Below are positions 1 to 8,502 of a stretch of 64,000 bases of DNA, one piece after another. Source of the stretch: Pectobacterium carotovorum (GTDB lineage Bacteria; Pseudomonadota; Gammaproteobacteria; Enterobacterales; Enterobacteriaceae). Location: NCBI RefSeq assembly GCF_033898505.1, contig NZ_JAXAFK010000001.1, positions 62,001 through 126,000 on the forward strand, in the 5' to 3' direction. The position numbers and the translations under genes are program-made. The notes below the pieces were generated by a model. It had not been told where the DNA came from. It worked only from the letters and a program-made list of their open reading frames with translations, and searched no databases. Numbering within the stretch: position 1 is the first letter of the stretch; every line of letters starts with the position of its first letter.

Positions 1-1657
1 ACAGCGAAGCGCTCAGCAGCATGTCCTCGTTCTGGAAGCGCCAGCCGAGTTCCTGATTCCAGCTCAGTTCCGGTTTGGTATTGATGGAATCGCCAACGTT
101 GTACAAGACGTAGTTGGGCGGGGTACGCATGTTGCGCGTGATGTTATAGAACACCTGATTTTCGGTATTGATGCGGTAGGCTGCGTTAAAGCTAGGCAGG
201 AATTCGTGGTATTTCTTGTTCTTTTTCTCTGCGACGTTGTACAAGCTGCCGAGGTTAGTGCCGTCACGTTCTACGTGCTGATAGGCCAGACCGCCGGTGA
301 ACGTCCATTCCGGGGAGAAGAACCAGGTGTCCTGAACCCAAATTTTATGGGCTGGCGTGACGGTAAACTGGTTACGGCCTTGAACCACTTTCCCATTCGC
401 GTCGGTGATCTGATCCGCATCGCCGGGTTTGCCGGAAATGTTAGCCGGGGTACCGTCGCTCTTAATCGGAATGAACGGCTGCGTTTGACGCTGACGGGCA
501 CGCTCGAACCAGTAGCCGATATCCAGACTATGCTCGTCGCTAATATCCCATTTCAGCTTGGTGGTGATACCCGGCCGCCAGGTTTCCGTCCACGACGGGC
601 GATAGTAGGTGTTGGAGGTCAGGTTGCTGAGATCGTAGTTACCTGCGCGGTCCGACGTGGCGGATAACACGCTGGCAGTTCCGCTGCCGAAGCTACCGCC
701 GTTCGTCGAGAAATAGTAAGGCTGTAACGTCAGCGCCATGTTATCGCGCAACTGCAACTTCTGGGTGAACGTGACATTCAGCGTTTCAAAGTTATTGCGG
801 TTGAGTTTGTAGTATTGGGAAATTTGTCCACGGTTGTTGTAAACCGGCGTCGTGGCGTAATCCATCTTGCGCCCATTCTGCTCGAACTGCCGTTTGCTCA
901 GCGTCGAGTAGTTGATGGTATCTTGCTTATTGTATTTCACAATCAGGTTACTGCTGTGGCCGTTTTCATGTTCATACAGGCCGTTCCATTCGACTTTATC
1001 GGCACGGGAATACCCTGCGCCACGCCATTTGTCGGAATCGGTATACGAGTAAGAGAGCCAACTGCTGAAGCCGTTGTGCTTACCGGTTTCCAGACGTGCG
1101 AACGTCTTGCTGAGGTTGTTGCTGCCGAACGTTTGCTTAACGAAACCGCCAAAATCTTTCGCCGGACGGTGGGAAACCAGCCCGATGTTACCGCCGCTGG
1201 CGCCGATGTGTGGGCCGTCCATTTCTGATGATCCCTGGGTGACAAAGATCTGCTCCAGGTTTTCCGGGTCGCCCATACCGTTCGGGTACACGGCGTAGTC
1301 GCCGGAGTCATTGACGGGAATGCCGTCTGATGACAGGCCGACCTGATCCGCACTCATGCCGCGCATGGTATAGCTGACGCCGCTTAAGCCGCTGGCGTCG
1401 TTACTGCTGACGTTCAGGCCCGCGGTGTATTTCAGTTTATCAATGGCGTTGCCAGCTGCGGGCATTTTATCCAGCGCGTCTTTTGTCACGGTTGAGCGCG
1501 ATTTGGCGCTGTCTTCCTGAACCATTAATCCTGCGCCAAGCGGTTGCCCTTGTACGTTGATGGTGCCGACATCTGTCGCTTCCTCCGCCAGCGCGGAACC
1601 TGCCAGTAATGCGCCGACGACGGACAAACATACCCCAGAAAGTTTGAACGGTTTCAT
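1..1657 (-). CDS. TonB-dependent outer membrane receptor, C-terminus cut by window edge
   Basis: The reverse strand stays open from the ATG at 1657 to the first base, about 552 codons, so only the C-terminal part of the barrel is missing. The start MKPFKLSGVCLS leads a Sec signal peptide ending near GSALA. A plug domain follows, with the typical receptor motifs YTMRGMSADQVGL, DGIPVNDSG and SGGNIGLVSHRPA at about residues 100-190, then alternating aromatic-rich strands of a 22-stranded barrel. Such proteins import iron-siderophores or other scarce ligands with energy from TonB. It is the third gene after exbD and tonB on the same strand, 90 bases below tonB, so this looks like a self-contained receptor-energiser operon. 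The ligand cannot be told from sequence alone. A GAGAT ribosome-binding site precedes the start. Confidence 0.9.
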   Translation of the reverse strand, partial: MKPFKLSGVCLSVVGALLAGSALAEEATDVGTINVQGQPLGAGLMVQEDSAKSRSTVTKDALDKMPAAGNAIDKLKYTAGLNVSSNDASGLSGVSYTMRGMSADQVGLSSDGIPVNDSGDYAVYPNGMGDPENLEQIFVTQGSSEMDGPHIGASGGNIGLVSHRPAKDFGGFVKQTFGSNNLSKTFARLETGKHNGFSSWLSYSYTDSDKWRGAGYSRADKVEWNGLYEHENGHSSNLIVKYNKQDTINYSTLSKRQFEQNGRKMDYATTPVYNNRGQISQYYKLNRNNFETLNVTFTQKLQLRDNMALTLQPYYFSTNGGSFGSGTASVLSATSDRAGNYDLSNLTSNTYYRPSWTETWRPGITTKLKWDISDEHSLDIGYWFERARQRQTQPFIPIKSDGTPANISGKPGDADQITDANGKVVQGRNQFTVTPAHKIWVQDTWFFSPEWTFTGGLAYQHVERDGTNLGSLYNVAEKKNKKYHEFLPSFNAAYRINTENQVFYNITRNMRTPPNYVLYNVGDSINTKPELSWNQELGWRFQNEDMLLSASL

Positions 1658-1661
1658 TTAA

Positions 1662-1680
1662 TAATCTCAGTATTATCAGT
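1662..1680 (-). promoter_or_regulatory. weak Fur-box-like sequence before the TonB-dependent receptor
   Basis: Read on the reverse strand, the left half TGATAAT matches the Fur 7-1-7 consensus exactly but the right half matches poorly; about 11 of 18 positions fit. It lies between tonB and the receptor start and overlaps the receptor's ribosome-binding site, so it could also be chance AT-rich sequence. Confidence 0.3.
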
Positions 1681-1747
1681 GACTTATTAATCAACATGTT
1701 GTTGACGTTATTTTTGCTGATTCACTCTCTTGCTCAGGTGCGAAACG

Positions 1748-2494
1748 CTACTGCGCTTGATAATCGAACGTGGCTAAAAAGCGTTTTGTGCTTTGTCCTG
1801 CAAAGGCGTCGGCAGGGAAGGCCCGAACCTGTTTGATGCTCTGTAAGCTGGCTTGCGCCGCTCGGTTCAGCAGCATGCTGCGTGCTTTGCTACTGATTCC
1901 TGAATCGATGACGCGTCCTGTGCGATCGACCTCCAGCCAGACTTCAACCCGGCCTTCGGGGCGTTCGAGTGATGCCTGACGTCCAGTCGGGTAGCGTTTG
2001 GTTTGTTCAAGCTGCGCACGTAGCGCCTGCGCATAGCTATTTTCCAGCGCGGCAACATTCACCGATGGTGCGGAAGGCGCTGCCGGTGCCGGACGCTTGG
2101 TCGGGGCTTCCGGGCGTGGAGCAGTCGGTTTAGCCGGAGCGGGGGTCGGTTTAGGCTTGGTTTCCGCTTTGGGCTTAACCTCTGGTTTAGGCTTCGGCTT
2201 CACTTCGGGTTTCGGCGGTGTAACTGGCGGAGCTTCTATGATCGGATCCGGCTCATTCACCGGAATCGGCTCGGGTTCGGGTTCTGGTTGTGGCACCGGT
2301 TCGGGTTCCGGCTCAGGGAGCGGCTCGGGCTGGGGAATTGGTTCCGGTTCAGCCAGCGTGAGCGCCATGACCGTTTCGTCGTATTGCTGCTGAACTTTCA
2401 GCGGCGGCTGTTGGCTGGCGAAGAACAGGCAGGTAGCAAAGACCGGCAGCGGCAACCAACTGATGGCGTGGCGTGAGCGATAGAGCAGATACAT
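1748..2494 (-). CDS. tonB: TonB energy-transducing protein
   Basis: TonB spans the periplasm and carries the inner-membrane proton-motive force to outer membrane receptors. With the start at MYLLYRSRHAISW the protein has 248 residues: one N-terminal membrane segment at about residues 8-25, a long periplasmic spacer of Glu-Pro then Lys-Pro repeats at about 45-135, and a C-terminal TonB domain with the family-typical YPTGRQASLERPEGRV start. The open frame extends further upstream, but the ATG at 2494 is one base past the exbD stop codon and begins at the membrane segment, so this start is preferred. It lies between exbD and a TonB-dependent receptor, which suggests a TonB dedicated to that receptor rather than the housekeeping copy. 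Confidence 0.9.
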   Translation of the reverse strand: MYLLYRSRHAISWLPLPVFATCLFFASQQPPLKVQQQYDETVMALTLAEPEPIPQPEPLPEPEPEPVPQPEPEPEPIPVNEPDPIIEAPPVTPPKPEVKPKPKPEVKPKAETKPKPTPAPAKPTAPRPEAPTKRPAPAAPSAPSVNVAALENSYAQALRAQLEQTKRYPTGRQASLERPEGRVEVWLEVDRTGRVIDSGISSKARSMLLNRAAQASLQSIKQVRAFPADAFAGQSTKRFLATFDYQAQ

Positions 2495-2495
2495 G

Positions 2496-2900
2496 TCACG
2501 ATTTCCGGGTAGCGATAGAAATGGACGAGAACCCACCCTGACGCAGGGTATCCATGACGGCCACCAGTCGCTCAACCTCGACGCTTTTATCGCTGTTGAT
2601 AATGATGGTGGTTTGCTGGTCTTGCTGCTGCTGTTGCAGCGTCGTAACAAGATCGCTTAGCGCCATCGGCTGTCCGTCCAGCTCAAGGTGATCCTGTGCG
2701 CCAAGCGTGATGATCGCTTTCTTCTGCGGCTTGAGTTGCTGCGCGCTGCCGGCGGCGGGGAGCTGTGTTTTCAGGCCCAGCGCAGGAATAACGTTCATGC
2801 TGATCAGCACAAAAAAGACCAGCAGGAACATCATCACATCGATCATCGGAACCAAATCGATGTGGGCTTTTTGCTTCTTGGGTTCGTTCCAGTTTCTCAT
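2496..2900 (-). CDS. exbD: ExbD/TolR-family biopolymer transport protein
   Basis: A 134-residue protein with a short basic cytoplasmic N-terminus, one membrane segment at about residues 15-38 containing DVMMFLLVFFVL, and a periplasmic domain. The Asp in LVPMIDVMMFLLVF is the conserved proton-pathway residue of ExbD/TolR. ExbD works with ExbB as the proton channel that powers TonB. It is first in the exbD-tonB-receptor operon. No exbB gene is found immediately upstream; the next gene is mdtG after almost 300 bases. This ExbD must therefore borrow an ExbB or MotA/TolQ-type partner encoded elsewhere. Confidence 0.88.
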   Translation of the reverse strand: MRNWNEPKKQKAHIDLVPMIDVMMFLLVFFVLISMNVIPALGLKTQLPAAGSAQQLKPQKKAIITLGAQDHLELDGQPMALSDLVTTLQQQQQDQQTTIIINSDKSVEVERLVAVMDTLRQGGFSSISIATRKS

Positions 2901-3164
2901 TACTCACTTCCCTACAGGCGCGAATGTCTGAATTTCTGAACAGGGCAATCCGCGTGGCGCCGAAACAAAGCAGCCAATATAGGTAGGGTTTGTTTAAGTT
3001 TTTTTACATTTATGTGATTAATTTTTCATGTTGATGCAATTTGATGGTAATTTTTTGCCAAAAAATAAGTTTTTTTGAGGTTTTTGCATCATTTCTAACA
3101 ACAGAAGGGAAATACCCAAAAAGGGAGAGAGACAGCTGGTGGGGGATAACAGCGAAAAATACAT

Positions 3165-3185
3165 GGCCAGCGGGAGCCGCTGGCC
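3165..3185 (-). terminator. rho-independent terminator of mdtG
   Basis: A perfect nine-base-pair stem (GGCCAGCGG, loop of three, CCGCTGGCC) lies seven bases after the mdtG stop codon. On the reverse strand it is followed by ATGTATTTTTC, a usable U-rich tail. Confidence 0.8.
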
Positions 3186-3191
3186 TGACAG

Positions 3192-4439
3192 TTATGTTTT
3201 TCCCGGTGGTTTCCTGAAGGTGGGAAGTTTTCTGAAAGCGAAAAAGAGCTGTAGCGTGTTGCACAGCACCAGAAAGGCGGTGATGACGAACACCCAGCGG
3301 AATCCCATCATGGCGGACACGCCGGAACCGACCAGCGGCCCTAGTACGTTGCCCAGATACATGAATGACTGGTTATAGCCGAAGATACGGCCTGTCACCT
3401 GCTGGCTGCTGTATTTAACCAACAGCGCCTGCACAGTTGGCATGAGTGCGCCATCGGCAAAGCCCAGCATAAAGCGCAGGATGCCGAGTTGCGTGGGGCT
3501 TTTTACCGCCGCCATGACCAGGAACAGCAGCACGCTGATCGCCAGTGCGGCGATCAACACGCGGTGTGCGCCGATCCGGTCGCCTAAACGACCCAGACGC
3601 GGTGCGGATAGCAGGGCGGACACGCCGGGAATGGCGGCAATCACGCCGCTGATAAAGGCAATGTTGTCCGTGCCGGGAGTCAGATCGCGGATGAACAGGG
3701 TGAGGATGGGGCTGATGGAGCCGTTCGCCATCTGGATCATCATCGTTGTAATGAACAGACAGATGATGAGCGCCGGATACGGCAGGGAAGCAAAGACGGC
3801 TTTCCCGCTGAGCCGATTCTCTTTGGTGACCTTAACCACGCTCTCTTTAATCGCGAAAAGCGTAATCAGGAAGCTGGTAAACAGCATACCGCCGGTGATG
3901 AAAAAGACGATGCGTAGCCCGATGTAGTCGGCCATAAAGCCGCCAAATAAGGGGCCGAGAATGACACCGGCGATCTGCCCGGTCGATAGCATACCCAGCG
4001 CCCAGCCGCTTTTTTCACGCGGAACCTGCGAGGCGATCAGCGCCATCGCGTTGGGAATGTACCCGGAGGTCAACCCCATGAGCGTGCGCAGGATAAACAG
4101 GTGCCACACGTTGGTTGCCAGCCCTTGCAACGACATCACGATCGCCATGCCCAGCGCGGCGCGCAGCAGCATAAGCTTGCGGCCTTTACGGTCGGCGAGA
4201 CTTCCCCACAGTGGCGCAACGGCGGCGGAGACGAGAAAGGACGAACTGAAGATCAAGCCGGACCACAGGCTCAGCGATTCGTGCGAGTGAACGCCAAGCT
4301 GCTCAATGTACAACGGCAGGAAGGGTAATATCTGGCTCATGGCCAGCCCGGTGAAAAAGCATCCCAGCCAGGCAGAGAAGAGGTTAAGTTTCCAGGTTTC
4401 CATGGGGTCGGAATAGGCCTTCATCAGCGAATAACTCAT
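3192..4439 (-). CDS. mdtG: MdtG-like multidrug efflux MFS transporter
   Basis: A 415-residue, 12-helix major facilitator protein. It matches E. coli MdtG (YceE) closely along its length: AWLGCFFTGLAMSQILPFLP, then the MFS loop motif GSLADRKGRKLMLLR near residue 80, RLGRLGDRIG in the second half, and a conserved GRIFGYNQSF near residue 355. MdtG in E. coli is a proton antiporter conferring resistance to fosfomycin and deoxycholate; that the same substrates apply here is inferred. The frame opens at MSYSLMKAY, but the Met at residue 12 or 13 would suit the E. coli length better. It is monocistronic, with its own terminator and a divergent azuC upstream. Confidence 0.88.
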   Translation of the reverse strand: MSYSLMKAYSDPMETWKLNLFSAWLGCFFTGLAMSQILPFLPLYIEQLGVHSHESLSLWSGLIFSSSFLVSAAVAPLWGSLADRKGRKLMLLRAALGMAIVMSLQGLATNVWHLFILRTLMGLTSGYIPNAMALIASQVPREKSGWALGMLSTGQIAGVILGPLFGGFMADYIGLRIVFFITGGMLFTSFLITLFAIKESVVKVTKENRLSGKAVFASLPYPALIICLFITTMMIQMANGSISPILTLFIRDLTPGTDNIAFISGVIAAIPGVSALLSAPRLGRLGDRIGAHRVLIAALAISVLLFLVMAAVKSPTQLGILRFMLGFADGALMPTVQALLVKYSSQQVTGRIFGYNQSFMYLGNVLGPLVGSGVSAMMGFRWVFVITAFLVLCNTLQLFFAFRKLPTFRKPPGKT

Positions 4440-4652
4440 GGCGAAACCGTGGTGACTGCGCGCGAAAAAAAGTGTGCTAACCGGCAGTGAATGGCGCTCA
4501 ATTAATAACGGACAGTGACTAAAATTTCGTCTTTCATCATGAGCATAGCATAGCCTGCGGCGTATTGGTCACTGAGGGTAATGATTCGCAACAAAAGAGA
4601 ATCAGCGTGGGGAGAAAGCGGGTTGGGGGGAAAGTATCGGTGGATTTTATTG

Positions 4653-4668
4653 TGTGATATACATCACA
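4653..4668. promoter_or_regulatory. perfect CRP-cAMP binding site
   Basis: TGTGA-N6-TCACA matches the CRP consensus exactly (TGTGATATACATCACA). It stands in the 360-base divergent region between mdtG and azuC. A TACAAT -10-like hexamer at 4698-4703, with a weak TTAGCT at 4674-4679, would place the CRP site just upstream of an azuC promoter. In E. coli the azuCR gene is under CRP and glucose control, so azuC is the likelier target. Confidence 0.75.
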
Positions 4669-4801
4669 AAAAATTAGCTTTTGCTCAACAAGGGTTGTAC
4701 AATTCATCGCCATAAGGCGGGGTCCTGCTATTAAGACAAACGTCATCCCATCGCGTCATTAAAATTATCGCTTAATTAAACAATAAGTTAAGTAAAACAA
4801 G

Positions 4802-4888
4802 GTGAAAAAAGTGCGTAACTTCTTTAAAAAAATGCTGGCGGCTTACCTGAATACTTATAAAGACGTACCGCCCGGCGCACTGTTCTAA
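4802..4888 (+). CDS. azuC: AzuC-like 28-residue small membrane-associated protein
   Basis: A short GTG-initiated frame translates to VKKVRNFFKKMLAAYLNTYK followed by DVPPGALF. From memory E. coli AzuC is also 28 residues, with the same amphipathic basic helix and the same YxKTFKDVPPGxxF-type end, so the length, charge pattern and terminal KDVPPG motif all agree. In E. coli, AzuC associates with the inner membrane and binds the glycerol-3-phosphate dehydrogenase GlpD, and its transcript also acts as a base-pairing RNA (AzuCR); whether the RNA function is kept here is not visible. A second in-frame GTG at 4811 is possible. A perfect CRP site lies 134 bases upstream and a strong hairpin follows the stop codon. 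Confidence 0.8.
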   Translation: MKKVRNFFKKMLAAYLNTYKDVPPGALF

Positions 4889-4905
4889 GAATCTGTGCTA
4901 TGCAA

Positions 4906-4930
4906 ACAGGCCGCCATCATGGCGGCCTGT
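4906..4930 (+). terminator. hairpin terminator after azuC
   Basis: A perfect ten-base-pair GC-rich stem (ACAGGCCGCC, loop ATCAT, GGCGGCCTGT) starts 18 bases after the azuC stop. The tail GTATTTATGG is only moderately U-rich. It also separates azuC from the convergent svx gene. Confidence 0.6.
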
Positions 4931-4996
4931 GTATTTATGGGGATCCGAGAACCAATGTAACGCGGTTCTGAGCCGGTTCCCCTTTTTGTGGTGATA

Positions 4997-6862
4997 TTAC
5001 TTCGTGCTGTAGACCGGAACGGCCGTCACTTCTGGCACGGCTTCGGTCAGGTAGGCACCGGCTGCGCTGCTTCTGACTTCATTTTCATCAATAAAGCCAT
5101 AGAACACGCCTTGCGACGCGGAAGCGCCGCGAATTTCCGCATCCCCGCGCATCTGCGCATTGCCTGACAGCACAATGCCGCGTTCAAACGCGCCCGGCCC
5201 CATGAAGACCGTATGCAGCCGCGCGTTATCGCGTACGACGGTATTGCCTTGCAGCACTGTCAGGCCGCTAACGACAGCGCGCCCTTCTACCGTTCCGCTC
5301 AAAATCGTTGCACGATCTTCAATTCTGGCGTTATCCCTCACCGTACCGCCGATAACGCGAGCGTAAGGCCCGACGTATGCGGTAGGAGCAACATTTGCTG
5401 CGTTGGATACCCAGCCGCCACCGTTGGCGTGGCGAGAACCGTTAGCGGTTGGATTTGGCGCGCCAGGCTGGCTGCCTTCCGGCCAGACACCGGTGAAATC
5501 AGCCATCCACGGGTAGCGGTAAAGAGAGTAGTAAGCCTGATCCCACTTGATCTTCTGCATTTGCGACGGTGTGCCCATGACCACCATGTAAATGCCGCGA
5601 TCGTCCTGACGGATCGTGAAGTTTTTCACCGTGGCAGACGCACCGCGCTGCAACTCGCTGTAGCGAGAAACGCCGTCCGAACCGATAGCAACAATCCCCC
5701 AGCGCCAGTCAGAATTAGGCTGCGGCATGGTTGCTGGATCGTTTTTCAGCCCAGGGAAACGGGTAATGGCAGATTTGCTCTGCACCATGCCACGGAATTT
5801 GACGGTGATTTGCGTCGCGCCACTTTCTGGGATCAGCCGGACGATGTTGTAGCCCAACTGCTGCGGAGCCTGATCGAACGGGACAGAGAAACGACGGAGG
5901 TTGGCGCTGGCGCCGACAACCGGCTCAAGCGTCGTGGTTCTCAGCAGACGGTCAGCGTTATTCTGGTTGGGTTGTACCGCACCATAGCCGCCGTAGGTTG
6001 AACGATAAAAACGGCCACGATCGAAACCGTCTGGATCGACGTAATCCCAGTTGACGTTGTGCATCGCCCAGTCGCCGAAGACATCGTTAAATTCAGACTG
6101 GCTCCAGCCCATGTTGGTACGCAGAACGGACAGCGGATCGGCGGTAGACTGGCCGCTTTCGCCCCATTTCGGCGCTTTTGCCCACATATCGTTGATGGCG
6201 CCATAGCCAAAGCGGTTCTTCAGGTATTCCATAAACTGCCAGTTGCAGTAACGGTTACGCGTCGAACCCAGGTAAATATGCGAATAGTTGACCTGCATTT
6301 CCGAACAGTGTGCTGACGTACCGCGGAATTCATCCATCTGGTGCGTCATCCAGTTCGCGTGGGATTCCCAAATCCAGCCAACGTAGTTATCACCCGAACT
6401 CTGGAAGCCGCCAGTTTGCCCTTGCAGCGCATGGGTAAATTCGTGTGCCAGTCCCCAGTTATCTTTGAGCGATGCAGGGCCGATCCACATGCCCATGCTG
6501 CCACCGCCCGCAATACCCCCACTGAGCCCAAAGGTGGGATCGATGTGAATATTGGCTTTATATTTCACGGTCTGCTTGCAATAAGGCTCGGGGAACTGAA
6601 TTTGTTTAATAAACTTATCCCAAATTTGTTCCAGTTTCTGCCCTGCGGCAACCGCATCATTACGGTTAACGTCGTTATTATTCCAGCGAAAGGCAAAGTG
6701 CTCAGTCTGGTATTTTACGGAAGGCATATCGGTGATGGAATTATCCACCTGCCAGTTACCCGCGACACAAGCCTCAGCGGCGTTTGCCGTATTGACCATT
6801 AGGGCGCCGCTTAAAATGAGTAGACAGTTTAACGGCGTGAGAAGTGTTTTTATTTTTGGCAT
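4997..6862 (-). CDS. svx: Svx: secreted metalloprotease-like virulence factor
   Basis: A 621-residue secreted protein recognised as Svx of Pectobacterium atrosepticum, itself similar to Xanthomonas AvrXca. Svx is exported by the type II system and is quorum-sensing controlled (established for P. atrosepticum). The start at MPKIKTLL is chosen because AAGGATTT precedes it; the open frame has six more codons. A Sec signal peptide ends near NTANAAEA. A zinc-peptidase-like HEFTH motif lies at residues 140-144, in GLAHEFTHALQGQ. The C-terminal 130 residues show short repeats of the kind GNAQMRGDAEIRG, suggesting a left-handed beta-helix. Proteolytic activity has not been shown to my knowledge. It is monocistronic. 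Confidence 0.9.
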   Translation of the reverse strand: MPKIKTLLTPLNCLLILSGALMVNTANAAEACVAGNWQVDNSITDMPSVKYQTEHFAFRWNNNDVNRNDAVAAGQKLEQIWDKFIKQIQFPEPYCKQTVKYKANIHIDPTFGLSGGIAGGGSMGMWIGPASLKDNWGLAHEFTHALQGQTGGFQSSGDNYVGWIWESHANWMTHQMDEFRGTSAHCSEMQVNYSHIYLGSTRNRYCNWQFMEYLKNRFGYGAINDMWAKAPKWGESGQSTADPLSVLRTNMGWSQSEFNDVFGDWAMHNVNWDYVDPDGFDRGRFYRSTYGGYGAVQPNQNNADRLLRTTTLEPVVGASANLRRFSVPFDQAPQQLGYNIVRLIPESGATQITVKFRGMVQSKSAITRFPGLKNDPATMPQPNSDWRWGIVAIGSDGVSRYSELQRGASATVKNFTIRQDDRGIYMVVMGTPSQMQKIKWDQAYYSLYRYPWMADFTGVWPEGSQPGAPNPTANGSRHANGGGWVSNAANVAPTAYVGPYARVIGGTVRDNARIEDRATILSGTVEGRAVVSGLTVLQGNTVVRDNARLHTVFMGPGAFERGIVLSGNAQMRGDAEIRGASASQGVFYGFIDENEVRSSAAGAYLTEAVPEVTAVPVYSTK

Positions 6863-6967
6863 AAATCCTTTTCCTAGCATGAATATTGCTAATCAGCCTT
6901 ATTATTTCAAGGAGGGAAATTCTCCGTTGATAGATAAGGCCCCATCCCAAGGCCATCATGGCCTATA

Positions 6968-7085
6968 TCCGTCATACTTCAAGTCACCCGTGCGTTGGCT
7001 GTACTCGTTCACCCCAGTGACTTACTGATGTAATCTCCCGGGGATTTACTGCGTCGCTGCCTGCATGTGACTCGAATTATTTAGG
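6968..7085. repeat. imperfect palindromic intergenic repeat element
   Basis: Near-terminal segments ACTTCAAGTCAC and GTGACTCGAATT are inverted relatives of each other, enclosing a GTGCGTTGGCTG...CGTTCACCCCAGTGA core. This resembles the roughly 120-170-base palindromic repeats scattered between genes of Yersinia, Serratia and Pectobacterium (YPAL-like). The family name is a suggestion. It fills most of the 310 bases between svx and the permease gene. Confidence 0.55.
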
Positions 7086-7171
7086 ATCTATTTTGCTTAA
7101 GTAAAAAACATATCGGCCTCTGTAAGAAGAGGCCGACTGGATTATAGATTAAATTTATCTTGTTACCTATT

Positions 7172-8488
7172 TCATTTTAAATTTTGGTTATGTTCAAGTT
7201 TCCTAAAATAAACGTGGTTATTGGTGTAATGCTTTATTATCCAATAAAGCAGACTGGCTGCCAGTAGCGAATTAAACGCCGGGACGCCCCATTCAAAGGC
7301 TAATCCAACGATAGCGCCGACAATACTGGCAATAATAGCGAGCCAGCCAATCAGCGGTGTTTGTGCGCTGTCAGGTAATTGGCCTTCGGCACGGCTGGCG
7401 TCGAGCAGCGCTCTGTGGGTTCGTAAAATATAATAATCAACCAGCATCACACCGATAATTGGGGGAAATAACACGCCTAATAGAGTCAGAAAATCGATAA
7501 AGCGATCCAGAATACCGGCGACCGAAAGCGCTGTGCCGATGAGGCCAATCACCAGCGTGATCGAGACATAGCGTAATTTTTTCCCCGTGACGCCCTCTAT
7601 GGCATTGGCGATTCCCAAAGAGGAGGAATAAAGGTTGATATCGTTTACTCTCAGTGTTGAAAATATAACGGCAATCAGCCCGATGCCGCCAGCTGCCTGA
7701 GACATGATCGTCACAACGTCTGCGGTATTGAGCGCACGGGCAATAATGATGGCGAGGCCATTTACAATAAATTCCCCGACGATAATCGACAGCATCGTCA
7801 TCCAGAAAACGTGTTTTCCGGTTTGAGAATAACGCGTCATATCTGGAGTAATTAAGCTGGCGACGATGCAGCCGCCTACGACCATTGTTGCACCGGCGCT
7901 AATAGAAATCGCCGCGCCGTTAGGCGCAGAAGCGATCAGTTCGGCAATATTGTGACCGGAGAGCGTCATGATAGAGATATAGCCGACGACGATGACAAAC
8001 ATCGGTACGGCAATTTTGGCGGTGAAGCGTAATGCTCTGAAACCGAAGGCAACGAGTAGCGTCAGCGCAATTCCAGACAGGGCGGCAGACCAGCCAAAAC
8101 CGAGCTTATCCGCCATCGCAAAGTTGAGCGCTTTGGCGAATACGGCATTCTGGACGCCGAACCAGCCGATGAGGCTAACGGCGATGACCAGCCCAATCAG
8201 GACGGAACCAATACGGCCAAAGCCGCACCAGCGTGCGAGCAGGCTGCCCGACATACCTTCTTTCATCCCGGCGTAGCCCAGCCCCACGGTTACCACGCCA
8301 AAAATGGCGCTGCCGATAAAGATGGCGAGAAATGCCTGACTGAGCGTCATGGAATGGCCGAGCACGGCGCCTAACATAAACTGGTCTAGCGCGGTTAACA
8401 TGCCGATGTGTACTAATGCCACATTTAAAAAAGGCAGCCGGACACTCAGCGGAACGCGGCTGACGGGGTAATCATCTATTTTTTCCAT
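7172..8488 (-). CDS. NCS1-family cytosine/purine permease
   Basis: A 438-residue polytopic inner membrane protein of the nucleobase:cation symporter-1 family, with 12 hydrophobic segments. The N-terminus carries VSRVPLSVRLPFLNVALVHI and the conserved run SGSLLARWCGFGRIGSVLIG at about residue 80-99, as in CodB-type permeases, which take up cytosine with a proton or sodium. Length is close to CodB (about 420). No cytosine deaminase gene (codA) follows, so the substrate could be another pyrimidine or purine. The start lies 14 bases beyond the stop codon of the upstream LuxR-type gene, so the two are probably cotranscribed. Confidence 0.8.
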   Translation of the reverse strand: MEKIDDYPVSRVPLSVRLPFLNVALVHIGMLTALDQFMLGAVLGHSMTLSQAFLAIFIGSAIFGVVTVGLGYAGMKEGMSGSLLARWCGFGRIGSVLIGLVIAVSLIGWFGVQNAVFAKALNFAMADKLGFGWSAALSGIALTLLVAFGFRALRFTAKIAVPMFVIVVGYISIMTLSGHNIAELIASAPNGAAISISAGATMVVGGCIVASLITPDMTRYSQTGKHVFWMTMLSIIVGEFIVNGLAIIIARALNTADVVTIMSQAAGGIGLIAVIFSTLRVNDINLYSSSLGIANAIEGVTGKKLRYVSITLVIGLIGTALSVAGILDRFIDFLTLLGVLFPPIIGVMLVDYYILRTHRALLDASRAEGQLPDSAQTPLIGWLAIIASIVGAIVGLAFEWGVPAFNSLLAASLLYWIIKHYTNNHVYFRKLEHNQNLK

Positions 8489-8502
8489 AGGGATATGTTC
8501 TC

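Noticed and set aside
206..1298. Several plus-strand frames of 70-150 codons at the left end
   Set aside because: They lie antisense to the TonB-dependent receptor, whose reverse frame is open throughout and carries family motifs.
2097..2476. Gly/Ser-rich plus-strand frames
   Set aside because: They are the antisense of the Glu-Pro and Lys-Pro repeats of TonB.
5213..6802. Plus-strand frames of 150-260 codons across svx
   Set aside because: Antisense to the well-supported svx gene.
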